A stretch of 64,000 nt of DNA from an uncultured Bacilli bacterium (GCA_934098515.1 CAKOOK010000003.1:28223-92222); one strand, 5' to 3'. Counted from the stretch's first letter, positions 35,894 to 45,943 are shown. Numbers and translations are program-made. The notes: generated by a model not told the origin, from the letters alone.

Positions 35894-37148
35894 TTGTACT
35901 TCCCCCTTCTAAAACATAAATTGTACTAATACTTGTCTTCTCAGCTACTTTTTTAACATCATTAATACTAACCTTATCAAACTTATCTAATCTAACATCT
36001 AATTCATCTAAATCACTAACATTCTGATAATAAGCATTATCTACTATTCTTCCAATATTATCATTAGTCATATTTAAACTAGTCTTAGCTAGTGCTTTAG
36101 CATTAACAAGTTCTTCATCACTAATATTAGTCTTCATTTCTTTAAGGCACTGCTTAATTAATTGAACTGCTAGTTTACTTTTATTTATATCAACACTAGT
36201 TGTTATAATAATAAGCCCATCATATTTCTGATACATAGAGCCCACATTATAACATAATGAATTTTCTACTCTTAACTTCTGATAAAGTTTAGTCTCTAAA
36301 GAGCCTCCACCTAAAATTAAATTATACATATTAGCAGCATATTTCTTTTCATCAGTAGTTAAATTATTAAGATTAACAAGTACTACTATATTACTTTGAG
36401 CATTACTAGACTTATCACTTAATATAACTGGTTTTCTTTTAACATTACTAACATACATACTTACTTCATGATTCTTAATAACATTAAACTTAGCATACTT
36501 ATCTACTATTCTAGATACTTCATCCATATCTAAATTACCAACTACATATATATCAACATAATCTGTATTTATTACTTGTTTATAATATGTGTATAAGTTC
36601 TCTGGTGTAATCTTATCCAAATCTTCTAAGAAACCTAAACTCCCATAACTAGATGGACTATCGCCTAAAGTACTAAGTGCTTTAAGTAAACTCTTCTTCT
36701 TAGGATTATCATCTAACATTTTTATATCATTAGATAGTCTCTCTTTAACAAAATCAAATAACTTATGATCAAACTCATTATTACTTGCTTTAGGATTAAA
36801 TATTAAATCAAATAATAACTTAAATACTCGGTCAGTTAGCATATCATCTTGTGCATATCTTGGATTTAAAAAATCTAAGCAAAAATTTGTTATAACTGAG
36901 TTACCAACTTTACTTGTTGCATCATATACTGAAGCACAATATAAATTCTCAAGTTCTAATGCTAAGTCTCTTTTACCCTTATAACTATTAGAGCACTCAC
37001 AAAGCATATCAAATAATAAATTTCTTTTAGTAATTTCTTCTTTAACAACATTGTTTCTAAAAATAACTTCTACATGACACATCTTAAATTTATCAGTCTT
37101 AATAGTATGTAAAGTATAACCTTTCATCTTATAATCTTTAAAAACCAT
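35886..37148 (-). CDS. ymfF: M16 family metalloprotease-like, inactive subunit (YmfF-like)
   Basis: 420 residues with the M16 two-domain layout but no HxxEH. Its second half shows the conserved LGGGSLETKLYQKLRVENSLCYNVGS segment that forms the substrate-binding lid. It precedes and overlaps the active partner, the B. subtilis ymfF-ymfH order. RBS AGAGGTGA. Confidence 0.82.
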   Translation of the reverse strand: MVFKDYKMKGYTLHTIKTDKFKMCHVEVIFRNNVVKEEITKRNLLFDMLCECSNSYKGKRDLALELENLYCASVYDATSKVGNSVITNFCLDFLNPRYAQDDMLTDRVFKLLFDLIFNPKASNNEFDHKLFDFVKERLSNDIKMLDDNPKKKSLLKALSTLGDSPSSYGSLGFLEDLDKITPENLYTYYKQVINTDYVDIYVVGNLDMDEVSRIVDKYAKFNVIKNHEVSMYVSNVKRKPVILSDKSSNAQSNIVVLVNLNNLTTDEKKYAANMYNLILGGGSLETKLYQKLRVENSLCYNVGSMYQKYDGLIIITTSVDINKSKLAVQLIKQCLKEMKTNISDEELVNAKALAKTSLNMTNDNIGRIVDNAYYQNVSDLDELDVRLDKFDKVSINDVKKVAEKTSISTIYVLEGGSTNE

Positions 37149-37190
37149 AAGTCACCTCTTTTCATATTATGCGTAAATAAACATACTTTT

Positions 37191-37220
37191 ATTATAGCAC
37201 TTTAAAAAAATATATGTAAA
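37191..37220 (-). promoter_or_regulatory. Promoter of the M16 pair
   Basis: Minus strand TTTACA, 18 bp, TATAAT, 40-50 bp before the ymfF-like start. Confidence 0.65.
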
Positions 37221-37286
37221 TTTATTACATCTGCTTAACCATTACTTGATACTTATGTTATAATTTAAAAAGAAAGTAGGAATAAT

Positions 37287-38009
37287 ATGAACCCAATTCA
37301 CATTGTAACGGAAAAAGAAAATATTAAAGAAAATGTATTACTGCCTGGTGACCCTCTAAGAGCACAATATATTGCTGAAAAATATCTAGAAAACCCAAAA
37401 CTAATAAATAATGTACGCAATATGCTAGGATACACTGGTACTTATAAAGGTAAAGAAATTACTGTTATTGGTTCAGGTATGGGCATTCCAAGTGCATCAC
37501 TTTATACTTATGAATTATATAAATTTTATAATGTTAAAAATATTATAAGAATAGGTTCAGCTGGTGCCTTATCAAAAGATTTAAATATTAAAGATATCGT
37601 ACTAGCTTCATCAGCATACTCTGATTCAAACTTTAGATATGCACTAACTAAAAGTAAAAGTAAAAAAATATCTTCATCTAACTCCTTAAATCAAACAATT
37701 ATAAATACAAGCAAAGAATTAGGTATCAATATTACTAAAGGAACTATCTATACATCTGAAATATTTGATGTATATGAAAGTATATCTCATTTGCTTAATA
37801 AAGTACCTAAAAATATAAACCTACTAGCTAGCGAAATGGAAGCTTTTGGTATCTTTACAGTAGCTAACTTCTTAAATAAAGAAGCAACCTGCTTAGTATC
37901 AATATCAGACTCTCCATATAAACGAAGTGAAGACTTATCTCCAGAAGAAAGACAAACAGCCTTAGATAATATGATAATCCTAGCTTTAGAAAGTATAATT
38001 AAAAGATAA
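37287..38009 (+). CDS. deoD: Purine nucleoside phosphorylase DeoD-type
   Basis: 240 residues, hexameric PNP family; cleaves purine (deoxy)nucleosides with phosphate for salvage. LLPGDPLRAQYIAEKYL near residue 20, IGSGMGIPSASLYTYELY near residue 62, IRIGSAGAL near residue 87 and the late Glu/Asp pair in SEMEAFGI and SISDSPYK match DeoD. It stands alone, with an upstream TATAAT and a terminator. Confidence 0.95.
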   Translation: MNPIHIVTEKENIKENVLLPGDPLRAQYIAEKYLENPKLINNVRNMLGYTGTYKGKEITVIGSGMGIPSASLYTYELYKFYNVKNIIRIGSAGALSKDLNIKDIVLASSAYSDSNFRYALTKSKSKKISSSNSLNQTIINTSKELGINITKGTIYTSEIFDVYESISHLLNKVPKNINLLASEMEAFGIFTVANFLNKEATCLVSISDSPYKRSEDLSPEERQTALDNMIILALESIIKR

Positions 38010-38011
38010 AA

Positions 38012-38040
38012 AGCATGACTCAAAAATCATGCTTTAATTT
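38012..38040 (+). terminator. deoD terminator
   Basis: AAAGCATGA CTCAAAAA TCATGCTTT then AATTTTTT. Confidence 0.85.
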
Positions 38041-39296
38041 TTTAAATTTCCTATAGAAACAACATATACTCCATCATCTCTTTTATAAGAGTAATCTGCT
38101 CCAGTTAATACCATTAAAAATGAAGGCTCCCCGCATTTTTCAATATCAACACGTTCTTTAAATTTTAATAAGTTATTAGCAGCTTCATTAATATAACCAG
38201 CACCTAACTTTATTTCTATTGCTCCCCATTTTCCATTAGCATTTCTTAAAATAACATCAACTTCAAAATCATTCTTATCTCTAAAATAAGATAAACTAGC
38301 ATTCATCGCATCTGCATATATTTTTAAATCTCTTATACACATATTTTCAAACAAGAAACCAGTTAAATTTAAATCATTAACTAAATCTTGTTTTTTTAAA
38401 TCTAAAGCAGCAATTGCTAAAGATGGATCAACAAGTTCTAATTTAGGAGTTGTTCTTAAAGGTGTCTTAGATCTTAAATTTAAATTTGTCGCAGGTATAC
38501 TTTCTAAAATATACAATCTTTCTAATGCATTTAAATAATCATCTAAAGTCGGTCTTGATAACTCATTTTCAAACTCCAATTTAACATCATCTAGTATTGT
38601 ACTTTTACTAACAGAAGTAGAAATATTCCTAGATATACTTTTTAAAAGAGCATTCATTCTTTGTGGATTTCTCTCTACCCCATCAAATGTTTTAATTTCT
38701 TCATTTAATAAAGCCTTTATATAATCCTTAGCAACTTCATATTTATTATCATCTGGAATATTTAATGTTTCTGGCCAGCCACCTCTTATCATAACATTTA
38801 TAATATCATCAAAAGATAACTTAGAAACACCAGAAACATCTTTATTATTCATTATATCTTCTAAAGATACAGAACCATCAGAATCTCCAGACTCATATAA
38901 ACTCATCGGTCTCATTAAAAGTTTTGTAATTCTACCAGTACCAGTATGCATAACGCTATCTTCACTAGGTCTTGCAGAACCAGTAAGTATATATTGTCCT
39001 TTTAATCCTGTATGATCAACATCCATTCTTATTGAATCCCAAACAACAGGATACATCTGCCACTCATCAAATAATCTAGGCTTCTCACCCTCTAAAAATA
39101 ATGATGGCTTAGTCTGATTTGTATTATCATATTGTAACTTTTTATCTGGATCTTGAAATTCAATATAACTTTTAGCAAACTGTCTTGCAGTAGTAGACTT
39201 ACCACACCACTTGCATCCTTCAATAAGTACTGCTCCCATATATTTTAATTTATTTTCTAAAACACTATCCACAATCCTTGGCATATATTTATTCAT
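38034..39296 (-). CDS. DUF4143-type AAA ATPase
   Basis: 420 residues. Walker A EGCKWCGKSTT near residue 30, Walker B LFDEWQMYP near residue 75, sensor-like ILTGSARPS near residue 103, and the C-terminal DUF4143 nuclease-like region ending in EVDVILRNANGKWGAIEIKLG, a PD-(D/E)xK-like D...E-x-K. This family is common in anaerobes and is of unknown function; its genes are highly mobile and often near mobile or defence loci. RBS AGGTGATG. Confidence 0.85.
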   Translation of the reverse strand: MNKYMPRIVDSVLENKLKYMGAVLIEGCKWCGKSTTARQFAKSYIEFQDPDKKLQYDNTNQTKPSLFLEGEKPRLFDEWQMYPVVWDSIRMDVDHTGLKGQYILTGSARPSEDSVMHTGTGRITKLLMRPMSLYESGDSDGSVSLEDIMNNKDVSGVSKLSFDDIINVMIRGGWPETLNIPDDNKYEVAKDYIKALLNEEIKTFDGVERNPQRMNALLKSISRNISTSVSKSTILDDVKLEFENELSRPTLDDYLNALERLYILESIPATNLNLRSKTPLRTTPKLELVDPSLAIAALDLKKQDLVNDLNLTGFLFENMCIRDLKIYADAMNASLSYFRDKNDFEVDVILRNANGKWGAIEIKLGAGYINEAANNLLKFKERVDIEKCGEPSFLMVLTGADYSYKRDDGVYVVSIGNLKN

Positions 39297-39350
39297 AAGT
39301 TCATCACCTGTAATAATTATATAATAATTTTAATTATAAGTAAACATTAT

Positions 39351-39419
39351 TTTACAATTTGGACAAGTTTCACTTTACAATTTGGACAAAAATCACTTTA
39401 CAATTTGGATAAATAATCT
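39351..39419. repeat. Three 23-bp direct repeats upstream of the DUF4143 gene
   Basis: TTTACAATTTGGACAA recurs at 39351, 39374 and 39397, i.e. exact 23-bp spacing, with the third copy having one change. They lie just upstream of TATAAT-like sequence for the ATPase gene, so they are likely operator or binding-site repeats, not a CRISPR. Confidence 0.75.
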
Positions 39420-39420
39420 A

Positions 39421-39448
39421 AAAAAAAGAATTAAACTTAAACAAGTTC
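39421..39448 (-). terminator. Terminator of the ribosomal super-operon
   Basis: Minus strand AGAATT GAACTT GTTT AAGTTT AATTCT then TTTTTT, after rplQ. Confidence 0.8.
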
Positions 39449-39778
39449 AATTCTAATTTGCATAGCGTCGTCGCCTTTTCTTTCATTTAATTTAACTAGT
39501 CTAGTATAACCACCATTACGAGTTTCATAACGTTTAGCTAGTTCATTAAATACTTTATTAACTGCTACAGTATCATTTTGTAAGAAAGCAAGTGCTTTTC
39601 TTCTAGATACTAAAGATCCATCCTTACCATAAGTAATCATCTTATCAACAAATTTTCTTACTTCTTTAGCTCTTGCATCAGTAGTAACAACATATTCATT
39701 TTTAATTACGTCTTTAGTAAGTCCAGCTAATATACTTCTTCTTATGCGAGTTTCTCTACCTAATTTACGATATAACAT
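39437..39778 (-). CDS. rplQ: 50S ribosomal protein L17
   Basis: 113 residues. MLYRKLGRETRIRRSILAGLTKDVIKNE is the N-terminal L17 core, ending in V-R-L-N-E-R-K-G-D-D-A-M. Last gene of the operon, closely following rpoA. Confidence 0.97.
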   Translation of the reverse strand: MLYRKLGRETRIRRSILAGLTKDVIKNEYVVTTDARAKEVRKFVDKMITYGKDGSLVSRRKALAFLQNDTVAVNKVFNELAKRYETRNGGYTRLVKLNERKGDDAMQIRIELV

Positions 39779-39793
39779 ATTACTTACCTCTTT

Positions 39794-40735
39794 CTAATCA
39801 CGGAAGCTTAGTCCCATTTCTTTAACTTTATCTAATACTTCTTTAAGAGATTTCTTACCTAAGTTACGAATCTTAGTAACATCTACTTCTCTCTTATCAA
39901 TTAAATCTTGCATTGTATGAATTCCAGCTCTCTTTAAGCAGTTATATGCTCTAACTGAGAATTCAATCTCTTCAATTGGAGTTTCTAAAGTCTTAATAAT
40001 TTGATCAACTTTCTTTTCAGCGATAATTCCAGTTGCATCAGCAATATTATTTAAATCAGCAACAATTTTAAAATGTTCGATTAAAATCTTAGCAGCAAGT
40101 GCCATTGCTTCTTCTGGACTCATTGAACCATTAGTATAAACATCCATAACTAATTTATCATAATTTTCATTACGTCCAACTCTTGCAGGTTGCACTTCAT
40201 AACCAACTCTTTCAATTGGACTATAAAGTGAATCAATAGGAATTAAACCTTGAATAGAATCTCCAAGTAATTTTTTATTTTCTTTAGAATCAACATATCC
40301 ACGACCATTACCAACAGTCATTTCCATATCAATTTTTCCACCCTTAACTAAAGTACAAATAACTAAGTCAGGATTCATAATTTCTAAATCTGCATCTAAT
40401 TCAATATCTCCAGCCTTAACTTCGCCTTCCTTATTAGCAGATAATCTAATAGTTTTATTTTCTTTAGTATGATTTTTAATAACAACACTCTTTAAATTTA
40501 AAACTATAGTTGTTACATCTTCAATAACACCATCTATTTTTTGAAATTCATGCATTACTCCGTCAATCTTAACACTAGTAATAGCAGAACCAGGCATTGA
40601 TGAAAGCATAACTCTTCTTAATGCATTACCAATAGTTGTACCAAAACCTCTTTCTAAAGGTTCAATTTCAAACTTTCCATAATTGTTTTTTTCAACATAT
40701 TCTGTAATTTTGTATTCCGGTTTTTCAAAATTCAT
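39794..40735 (-). CDS. rpoA: RNA polymerase alpha subunit
   Basis: 313 residues. The N-terminal dimerisation domain (LERGFGTTIGNALRRVMLSSMPG) and the alpha-CTD (RAYNCLKRAGIHTMQDLI, GKKSLKEVLDKVKEMGL) are both complete. It assembles the core and contacts upstream DNA and activators. Confidence 0.98.
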   Translation of the reverse strand: MNFEKPEYKITEYVEKNNYGKFEIEPLERGFGTTIGNALRRVMLSSMPGSAITSVKIDGVMHEFQKIDGVIEDVTTIVLNLKSVVIKNHTKENKTIRLSANKEGEVKAGDIELDADLEIMNPDLVICTLVKGGKIDMEMTVGNGRGYVDSKENKKLLGDSIQGLIPIDSLYSPIERVGYEVQPARVGRNENYDKLVMDVYTNGSMSPEEAMALAAKILIEHFKIVADLNNIADATGIIAEKKVDQIIKTLETPIEEIEFSVRAYNCLKRAGIHTMQDLIDKREVDVTKIRNLGKKSLKEVLDKVKEMGLSFRD

Positions 40736-40750
40736 AATATTCTTCCTCCC

Positions 40751-41134
40751 CTAATTTCTTGGACGTTTTGGTGGTCTACAACCGTTATGTGGTACTGGTG
40801 TTTCATCATTAATAGCAGTAATTTCTAAACCAGCAGCTTGTAGTGAACGAATAGCATTTTCTCTACCACTACCAAGTCCCTTAACAAATACTTCTACTTT
40901 TTTAACTCCAGAGTCCATTGCAACCTTTGCAGCAGCCTCAGCACTTTGTCCAGCAGCAAATGGAGTTTTCTTTTTAGAACCCTTATAACCAATTGTACCA
41001 GCAGAAGCCCAACTAATTACATTACCATTAACATCTGTAATAGAAACAACAGTATTATTATAAGTTGAATGAATATGAGCTTGTGCTTCAGGAATATTCT
41101 TTTTAACTTTTCTTTTTCTTCTATTATAAGCCAT
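40751..41134 (-). CDS. rpsK: 30S ribosomal protein S11
   Basis: 127 residues. [28 protein letters not shown] and [13 protein letters not shown] are diagnostic; located near mRNA exit in the 30S platform. Confidence 0.98.
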   Translation of the reverse strand: MAYNRRKRKVKKNIPEAQAHIHSTYNNTVVSITDVNGNVISWASAGTIGYKGSKKKTPFAAGQSAEAAAKVAMDSGVKKVEVFVKGLGSGRENAIRSLQAAGLEITAINDETPVPHNGCRPPKRPRN

Positions 41135-41144
41135 AATTTACCTC

Positions 41145-41519
41145 CTACTTACCTACTTTTTTCTTATTAGCAACTACTTTGCCTTTACCCTTACGAGTCT
41201 TAGCATTTCTGCTTGTTCTTTGACCATGAACAGGTAATCCTTTTTTATGTCTAACACCTTGATAAGAATTAATTTCCATCTTATTCTTAATATTCATTTG
41301 AACTTCACGTCTTAAATCACCTTCAGTTAAATGATTTTCGATTTCTTTTCTTAACTTAGCTTCATCTTCACTAGTTAAATCCTTAATCTTCTTATCAGGA
41401 TCTACTCCAGTATTAGCACAAATCTTTTCAGATAAACTTCTACCAATACCATAAATATAAGTAAGTCCAATTACTGTTCTTTTTTCTTTTGGTAATTCTA
41501 CATTTCTAATACGAGCCAT
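41145..41519 (-). CDS. rpsM: 30S ribosomal protein S13
   Basis: 124 residues. [15 protein letters not shown] with a helix-two-turn-helix, and [14 protein letters not shown] in the C-terminal tail. Confidence 0.98.
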   Translation of the reverse strand: MARIRNVELPKEKRTVIGLTYIYGIGRSLSEKICANTGVDPDKKIKDLTSEDEAKLRKEIENHLTEGDLRREVQMNIKNKMEINSYQGVRHKKGLPVHGQRTSRNAKTRKGKGKVVANKKKVGK

Positions 41520-41530
41520 AATAAGTCCTC

Positions 41531-41644
41531 CTAACCTTGTCTTTGCTTATGCTTAGGGTTATCACAAATAACCATAATCTTACCTTTTCTTCTAATTATT
41601 TTACATTTTGCACATATTTTCTTTACTGATGGTCTAACTTTCAT
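41531..41644 (-). CDS. rpmJ: 50S ribosomal protein L36
   Basis: 37 residues: [20 protein letters not shown], ending in [11 protein letters not shown]. It is the zinc-binding type (C-x2-C...C-x4-H). Between infA and rpsM as usual. Confidence 0.97.
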   Translation of the reverse strand: MKVRPSVKKICAKCKIIRRKGKIMVICDNPKHKQRQG

Positions 41645-41655
41645 AAAAATACCTC

Positions 41656-41868
41656 CTATTTTCTATATGTTATTCGCCCACGTGTTAAATCATATGGTGA
41701 AAACTCTATAGTAACTTTATCACCCGGTAAGATACGAATCATATTCATTCGTATTTTACCAGAAACGTGAGCTGTTACTACAAAGCCATTTTCTAATTCC
41801 ACTTTATATTCATCTTTGATAACATCTATAACTTTACCATCGACTTCAATCTTAGCTTCTTTAGCCAT
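41656..41868 (-). CDS. infA: Translation initiation factor IF-1
   Basis: 70 residues. The OB fold ends with [21 protein letters not shown], and the N-terminus is [13 protein letters not shown]. It binds the A site of the 30S subunit during initiation. Confidence 0.98.
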   Translation of the reverse strand: MAKEAKIEVDGKVIDVIKDEYKVELENGFVVTAHVSGKIRMNMIRILPGDKVTIEFSPYDLTRGRITYRK

Positions 41869-41871
41869 CTT

Positions 41872-42618
41872 TCACTCTCCCGTTAATATTTCATATCCAT
41901 CTTTAGTAACAACAACAGTATGCTCAAAGTGAGCACTAGGTCTACCATCTTCAGTAACGATAGTCCAGTCATTATCTAAAACACAAATATGTCTGGTTCC
42001 AGCAGTTATCATCGGTTCTACCGCAATAACCATGCCTTCTTTTAAAATCATTCCAGTGTTATATTTTCCATAGTTTGGTACATCAGGATCTTCATGTAAA
42101 TCACGTCCAACCCCATGACCAACTAATTCTCTTACAACACCAAGTTTTTGTTTATTACAATATTCTAAAATGCGTGCTCCAATATTATATAAATGAGCAC
42201 CATCATGAATCTCTTTAAGCCCTATAAAAAGTGCTTTTTCAGTGTGATGCATAAGTCTTTGCTTTTCCGCATTAACTTTGCCTACTGGATAAGTCCAAGC
42301 TGAATCAGAATGAAATCCATCAATAACAACACCAATATCAAGTGAGATTATATCTCCTTCTTTTAAGACTCTATCACCTGGTATACCATGAACAACTTCT
42401 TCATTTACTGATGCACAAATACTTCCTGGAAATCCTTCGTAATTCAAAAATCCAGGTATTCCTCCATGCTCTCTAATAAACTTATCGGCTTCATCATTTA
42501 AATACTTAGTTGTTATTCCCGGTTTAATTAAAGACTTTAAATACTGATGAGTTAAATAATTAACATGACCAGCCTTCTTCATCTTCTCAATTTCTTCTTT
42601 AGTCTTAATACTTACCAT
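41872..42618 (-). CDS. map: Methionine aminopeptidase type I
   Basis: 248 residues. The metal ligands fit the D...D...H...E...E pattern: ISLDIGVVIDGFHSDSA, GHGVGRDLHEDP and MVIAVEPM, with a final TVVVTKDGYEILT. Removes initiator Met. Starts directly at the adk stop. Confidence 0.97.
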   Translation of the reverse strand: MVSIKTKEEIEKMKKAGHVNYLTHQYLKSLIKPGITTKYLNDEADKFIREHGGIPGFLNYEGFPGSICASVNEEVVHGIPGDRVLKEGDIISLDIGVVIDGFHSDSAWTYPVGKVNAEKQRLMHHTEKALFIGLKEIHDGAHLYNIGARILEYCNKQKLGVVRELVGHGVGRDLHEDPDVPNYGKYNTGMILKEGMVIAVEPMITAGTRHICVLDNDWTIVTEDGRPSAHFEHTVVVTKDGYEILTGE

Positions 42619-43256
42619 TACTTAATCACTTTCTCAATATCTTCAAAAGCCTCACAAGCATCCCTATTAGCATCAACTCTAACAAGAACACCCTTTTTAT
42701 CATAAAAATCTAATAAAGGCTTTGTATTTTCAATATATGTATTATATCTAATTTTAAATGCATCTTCAGTATCATCAGCACGTGATATTAAAGTAGCACC
42801 ACAATTATCACAAATATTATCTTGTTTAGGTTTCATAAAATATTTATGATAACTACGCTTACAATTAGGACAACTAATTCTACCAGTTGCTCTTTTCATT
42901 GCAAGCTCTTCATCAACTTCTAAATAGATTACTGCATCAACAGTCTTACCTAATTCACTTAATAAAATATCTAACTTTTCTGCTTGACTAATATTTCTAG
43001 GATATCCATCAAGAATAAAAGGTTTAGTAGTAGCACTAAGTGCTTTAACAAGTAACTTATTAACAATATCATCACTTATCAAAGCACCACTTTTCATAAG
43101 TTCAGAAATACTTAATCCAAGTTCACTGCCACTTGCTACTTCTTCTCTTAATAAATCTCCTGTAGAAATATGTTCATAACCATATTTAGAAATAAGTAAA
43201 TCACTTTGAGTTCCTTTCCCAGCAGCTGGAGGAGCTATAAAGATAATATTTTTCAC
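42618..43256 (-). CDS. adk: Adenylate kinase (zinc-lid type)
   Basis: 212 residues. P-loop APPAAGKGTQ at residues 8-17 and the lid domain with four cysteines CPNC...CDNC (residues about 129-153), typical of Gram-positive zinc-binding Adk. Balances AMP, ADP and ATP. Confidence 0.97.
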   Translation of the reverse strand: MKNIIFIAPPAAGKGTQSDLLISKYGYEHISTGDLLREEVASGSELGLSISELMKSGALISDDIVNKLLVKALSATTKPFILDGYPRNISQAEKLDILLSELGKTVDAVIYLEVDEELAMKRATGRISCPNCKRSYHKYFMKPKQDNICDNCGATLISRADDTEDAFKIRYNTYIENTKPLLDFYDKKGVLVRVDANRDACEAFEDIEKVIK

Positions 43257-44527
43257 TACCTTCTTCTCCTTCTATTAGAGCTACCAGTATAACTACGAGA
43301 TACAATTGAACTTTCTAATTGTTTATATGTTTCTAATGCAACACCAACAACAATTAATAATCCAGTTCCTCCAATAGTAACATTACTAGATAAATTACTT
43401 ACTTTACTAAAGATAATTGGTAAAGCAGCTAATATCATTAACCCAAGTGTTCCTACTACAGTAAGTCTTGTAATAACATACTTCAAATACTTACTAGTAG
43501 CTTCTCCTGGTGTTACTCCAGGAATATAACTTCTGCTCTTATCTAAATTTTCAGCCATCTCATCAGGATTTAATTCTAATAAGGTATAAAAATAACCAAA
43601 TAAGAAAATTAAAACCATATATAATAAGAAACCTGTATAACTAGTATAATTAATATAATTATCTACAAAATTTGTAAAAGCAGTTTTATTTATTACTGTA
43701 GCAATAAGTGAAGGTATTCCTATAATTGCAGAAGCAAAAATAACCGGAATAACACTTACTGAATTTAGTTTTATTGGAATAAATGATTTCTCACCACCAT
43801 ATGCACTAGCAGTACGATTAGAATACTGAATTGGTACTCTACGCTCTGCTTGTTGCATATAAATAACTCCAACAATAATTCCTAAATAAACTATTACAAA
43901 TAGAATAAATAGAATAATACCAGTCCATGTTGTAAATGTTTCTGCAAGTACTAACTCATTAAATGCAGTAATAAATGTTTGTGGTAGCGTATTAACAATA
44001 CCCGCCATAATTAGTAGTGAAACACCATTACCAATTCCCTTTTTAGTAATCTCATCACCTATCCATAATAGGAAAGCAGTACCAGCTGTTAAATAAACCG
44101 TAGAACGAATAATAACACCTGTTCCAGCACCCTTTAAAAAGGCATATGAGAAGAAATAACCTTGAATAACAGCAAAGATAATACCTAAATATCTATTGAT
44201 ACGATTTATCTTCTGTCTTCCAGTAGCTCCTTGCTCTTTTAACTCTTTAAAGTAAGGAATAATATCCATTTGTAATAACTGCGTAATAATTGAAGCCGTA
44301 ATATAAGGTCCAACACCTAACGCAAATACACTAAATGATTTTAATCCACCACCACTCATCAAATTTAAAAGTTCAAGAAAACCTAAATTTTGAGTTATTT
44401 CTTTTGCTCCAGGAACCATTATATTAGTTCCTAAAGCGAATATTGCTAAACACCCTAAGGTGAACAATATTCTTTTGCGTAAATCCTTATTAGTCGAACT
44501 AAATAGTCCTTTAAGATTTGCAAACAT
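43256..44527 (-). CDS. secY: Preprotein translocase SecY
   Basis: 423 residues, ten membrane helices. It forms the Sec channel. Landmarks are the plug region after FALGTNIMVPG, IITQLLQMDIIPYFKELKEQG, QQAERRVPIQYS, and a Ser/Arg-rich C-terminus SSNRRRRR. Overlaps neighbours by single bases. Confidence 0.98.
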   Translation of the reverse strand: MFANLKGLFSSTNKDLRKRILFTLGCLAIFALGTNIMVPGAKEITQNLGFLELLNLMSGGGLKSFSVFALGVGPYITASIITQLLQMDIIPYFKELKEQGATGRQKINRINRYLGIIFAVIQGYFFSYAFLKGAGTGVIIRSTVYLTAGTAFLLWIGDEITKKGIGNGVSLLIMAGIVNTLPQTFITAFNELVLAETFTTWTGIILFILFVIVYLGIIVGVIYMQQAERRVPIQYSNRTASAYGGEKSFIPIKLNSVSVIPVIFASAIIGIPSLIATVINKTAFTNFVDNYINYTSYTGFLLYMVLIFLFGYFYTLLELNPDEMAENLDKSRSYIPGVTPGEATSKYLKYVITRLTVVGTLGLMILAALPIIFSKVSNLSSNVTIGGTGLLIVVGVALETYKQLESSIVSRSYTGSSNRRRRR

Positions 44528-44967
44528 TAAATCACCTCAGCAGTTCCGCCAACACTTTCAATCTTAGTAACAGCCTTAGATGAGAATCTATTAGCTTTTA
44601 CTATAACTTTCTTAGTTAATTCACCATCACCTAGTACTTTTAAACCAGATAATTCTTTCTTAATAATTCCTTTTTCTTTTAATAATTCAAGAGTAACAAC
44701 ATCACCATCATTAAATCTATTTAAAGTATCTAAATTAATAATAGCAAATCTAACTGTAAATCTCTTATTATTAAATCCTCTCTTAGGAATTCTTCTATAT
44801 AATGGGCTTTGTCCACCTTCAAACCATGGTTTAATAGAAACGCCACTTCTAGCTTTTTGTCCCTTTTCACCACGAGTTGATGTCTTACCCATTCCAGATC
44901 CAGGTCCACGACCTACTCTTTTAATATTCTTAGCTTCTGGTAAAGAGTTTAATTCATGTAACTTCAT
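44527..44967 (-). CDS. rplO: 50S ribosomal protein L15
   Basis: 146 residues. MKLHELNSLPEAK and the glycine-rich VGRGPGSGMGKTSTRGEKGQ are diagnostic. Start at 44967 has GGAGGAG; longer frames lack it. rpsE ends 2 bp upstream, leaving no room for rpmD (L30). Confidence 0.97.
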   Translation of the reverse strand: MKLHELNSLPEAKNIKRVGRGPGSGMGKTSTRGEKGQKARSGVSIKPWFEGGQSPLYRRIPKRGFNNKRFTVRFAIINLDTLNRFNDGDVVTLELLKEKGIIKKELSGLKVLGDGELTKKVIVKANRFSSKAVTKIESVGGTAEVI

Positions 44968-44968
44968 A

Positions 44969-45562
44969 TTATAACTCCTCCACTTTTTTGCCACGTAACT
45001 CAGCAATATGCTCAGCAGTACGTTGACTCTTTAACGCTTCTAAAGTAGCCTTAGCAACATTAACTTGAGTATTTGCTCCTAAACTCTTAGAAACGATATC
45101 CTTAACACCAGCAATCTCTAATACAGCACGAACAGCTCCACCAGCGATAATACCAGTACCTTCCTTAGCAGGCTTAATCATAACCTTAGCTCTTCCACAA
45201 GTACCAATTTGTTCATGTGGAATAGTTCTTCCATCTACTAATTGAACTTTAACTAAATTCTTATTAGCAGCTTGAATTCCCTTCTTAATAGCTTCAGGTA
45301 CTTCAATACTCTTACCAGTACCAATACCTACTAAACCTTTTCCGTCACCAACTACCATAGTAGCAGCAAATCTAAAATGACGTCCACCTTTAGTAACCTT
45401 AGTAACACGAGTGATAGAAATAACTTTTTCTTCTAAAAGCTTCTTTTTAGGTTCGAAATTCTTTTTAAATTCTTTTCTAGGTTTTCTATCCTTATTAAAG
45501 TTTTTATTACCTTTATTTTGAGTAGCATTATTAACTACTTCAGTCTTAACAGTTTCTTCCAT
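44969..45562 (-). CDS. rpsE: 30S ribosomal protein S5
   Basis: 197 residues, about 30 longer than usual because of a Lys/Asn-rich, low-complexity N-terminus (residues 1-45). The S5 core begins at [18 protein letters not shown] with [12 protein letters not shown] and the C-terminal domain [15 protein letters not shown]. Confidence 0.97.
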   Translation of the reverse strand: MEETVKTEVVNNATQNKGNKNFNKDRKPRKEFKKNFEPKKKLLEEKVISITRVTKVTKGGRHFRFAATMVVGDGKGLVGIGTGKSIEVPEAIKKGIQAANKNLVKVQLVDGRTIPHEQIGTCGRAKVMIKPAKEGTGIIAGGAVRAVLEIAGVKDIVSKSLGANTQVNVAKATLEALKSQRTAEHIAELRGKKVEEL

Positions 45563-45575
45563 TATTTCCCTCCCT

Positions 45576-45932
45576 CTAGAATTCTAAGCCGTTTTCACGT
45601 GCTGCATCAGCTAAAGCTTCAACACGACCATGATATTGGTATCCACCTCTATCAAAAACAACCTTACTTATATTAGCTTCTTTAGCTTTCTTAGCAATAT
45701 CAGCACCAACTAATTTAGCACCTTCGATATTACCACCATTTTTAATTTTTAATTGAACACTAGAAGAGCTAGCTAAAGTAGTACCAGTTTCGTCATTGAT
45801 TATTTGAGCATAGATTTGCGTATTTGATCTAAATACATTTAATCTAGGCATTTCACTAGTTCCACTAATATTCTTACGAACACGTTTGTGTCTCATAATT
45901 CTTTGTGAATTTTTAGATTCTTTCTTTATCAT
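45576..45932 (-). CDS. rplR: 50S ribosomal protein L18
   Basis: 118 residues. The 5S rRNA-binding core [19 protein letters not shown] and [23 protein letters not shown] are clear. Confidence 0.97.
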   Translation of the reverse strand: MIKKESKNSQRIMRHKRVRKNISGTSEMPRLNVFRSNTQIYAQIINDETGTTLASSSSVQLKIKNGGNIEGAKLVGADIAKKAKEANISKVVFDRGGYQYHGRVEALADAARENGLEF

Positions 45933-45943
45933 AACTTTACCTC

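Noticed and set aside
39351..39419. CRISPR array
   Set aside because: Only three short repeats with 7-bp gaps and no unique spacers of normal length; no cas genes.
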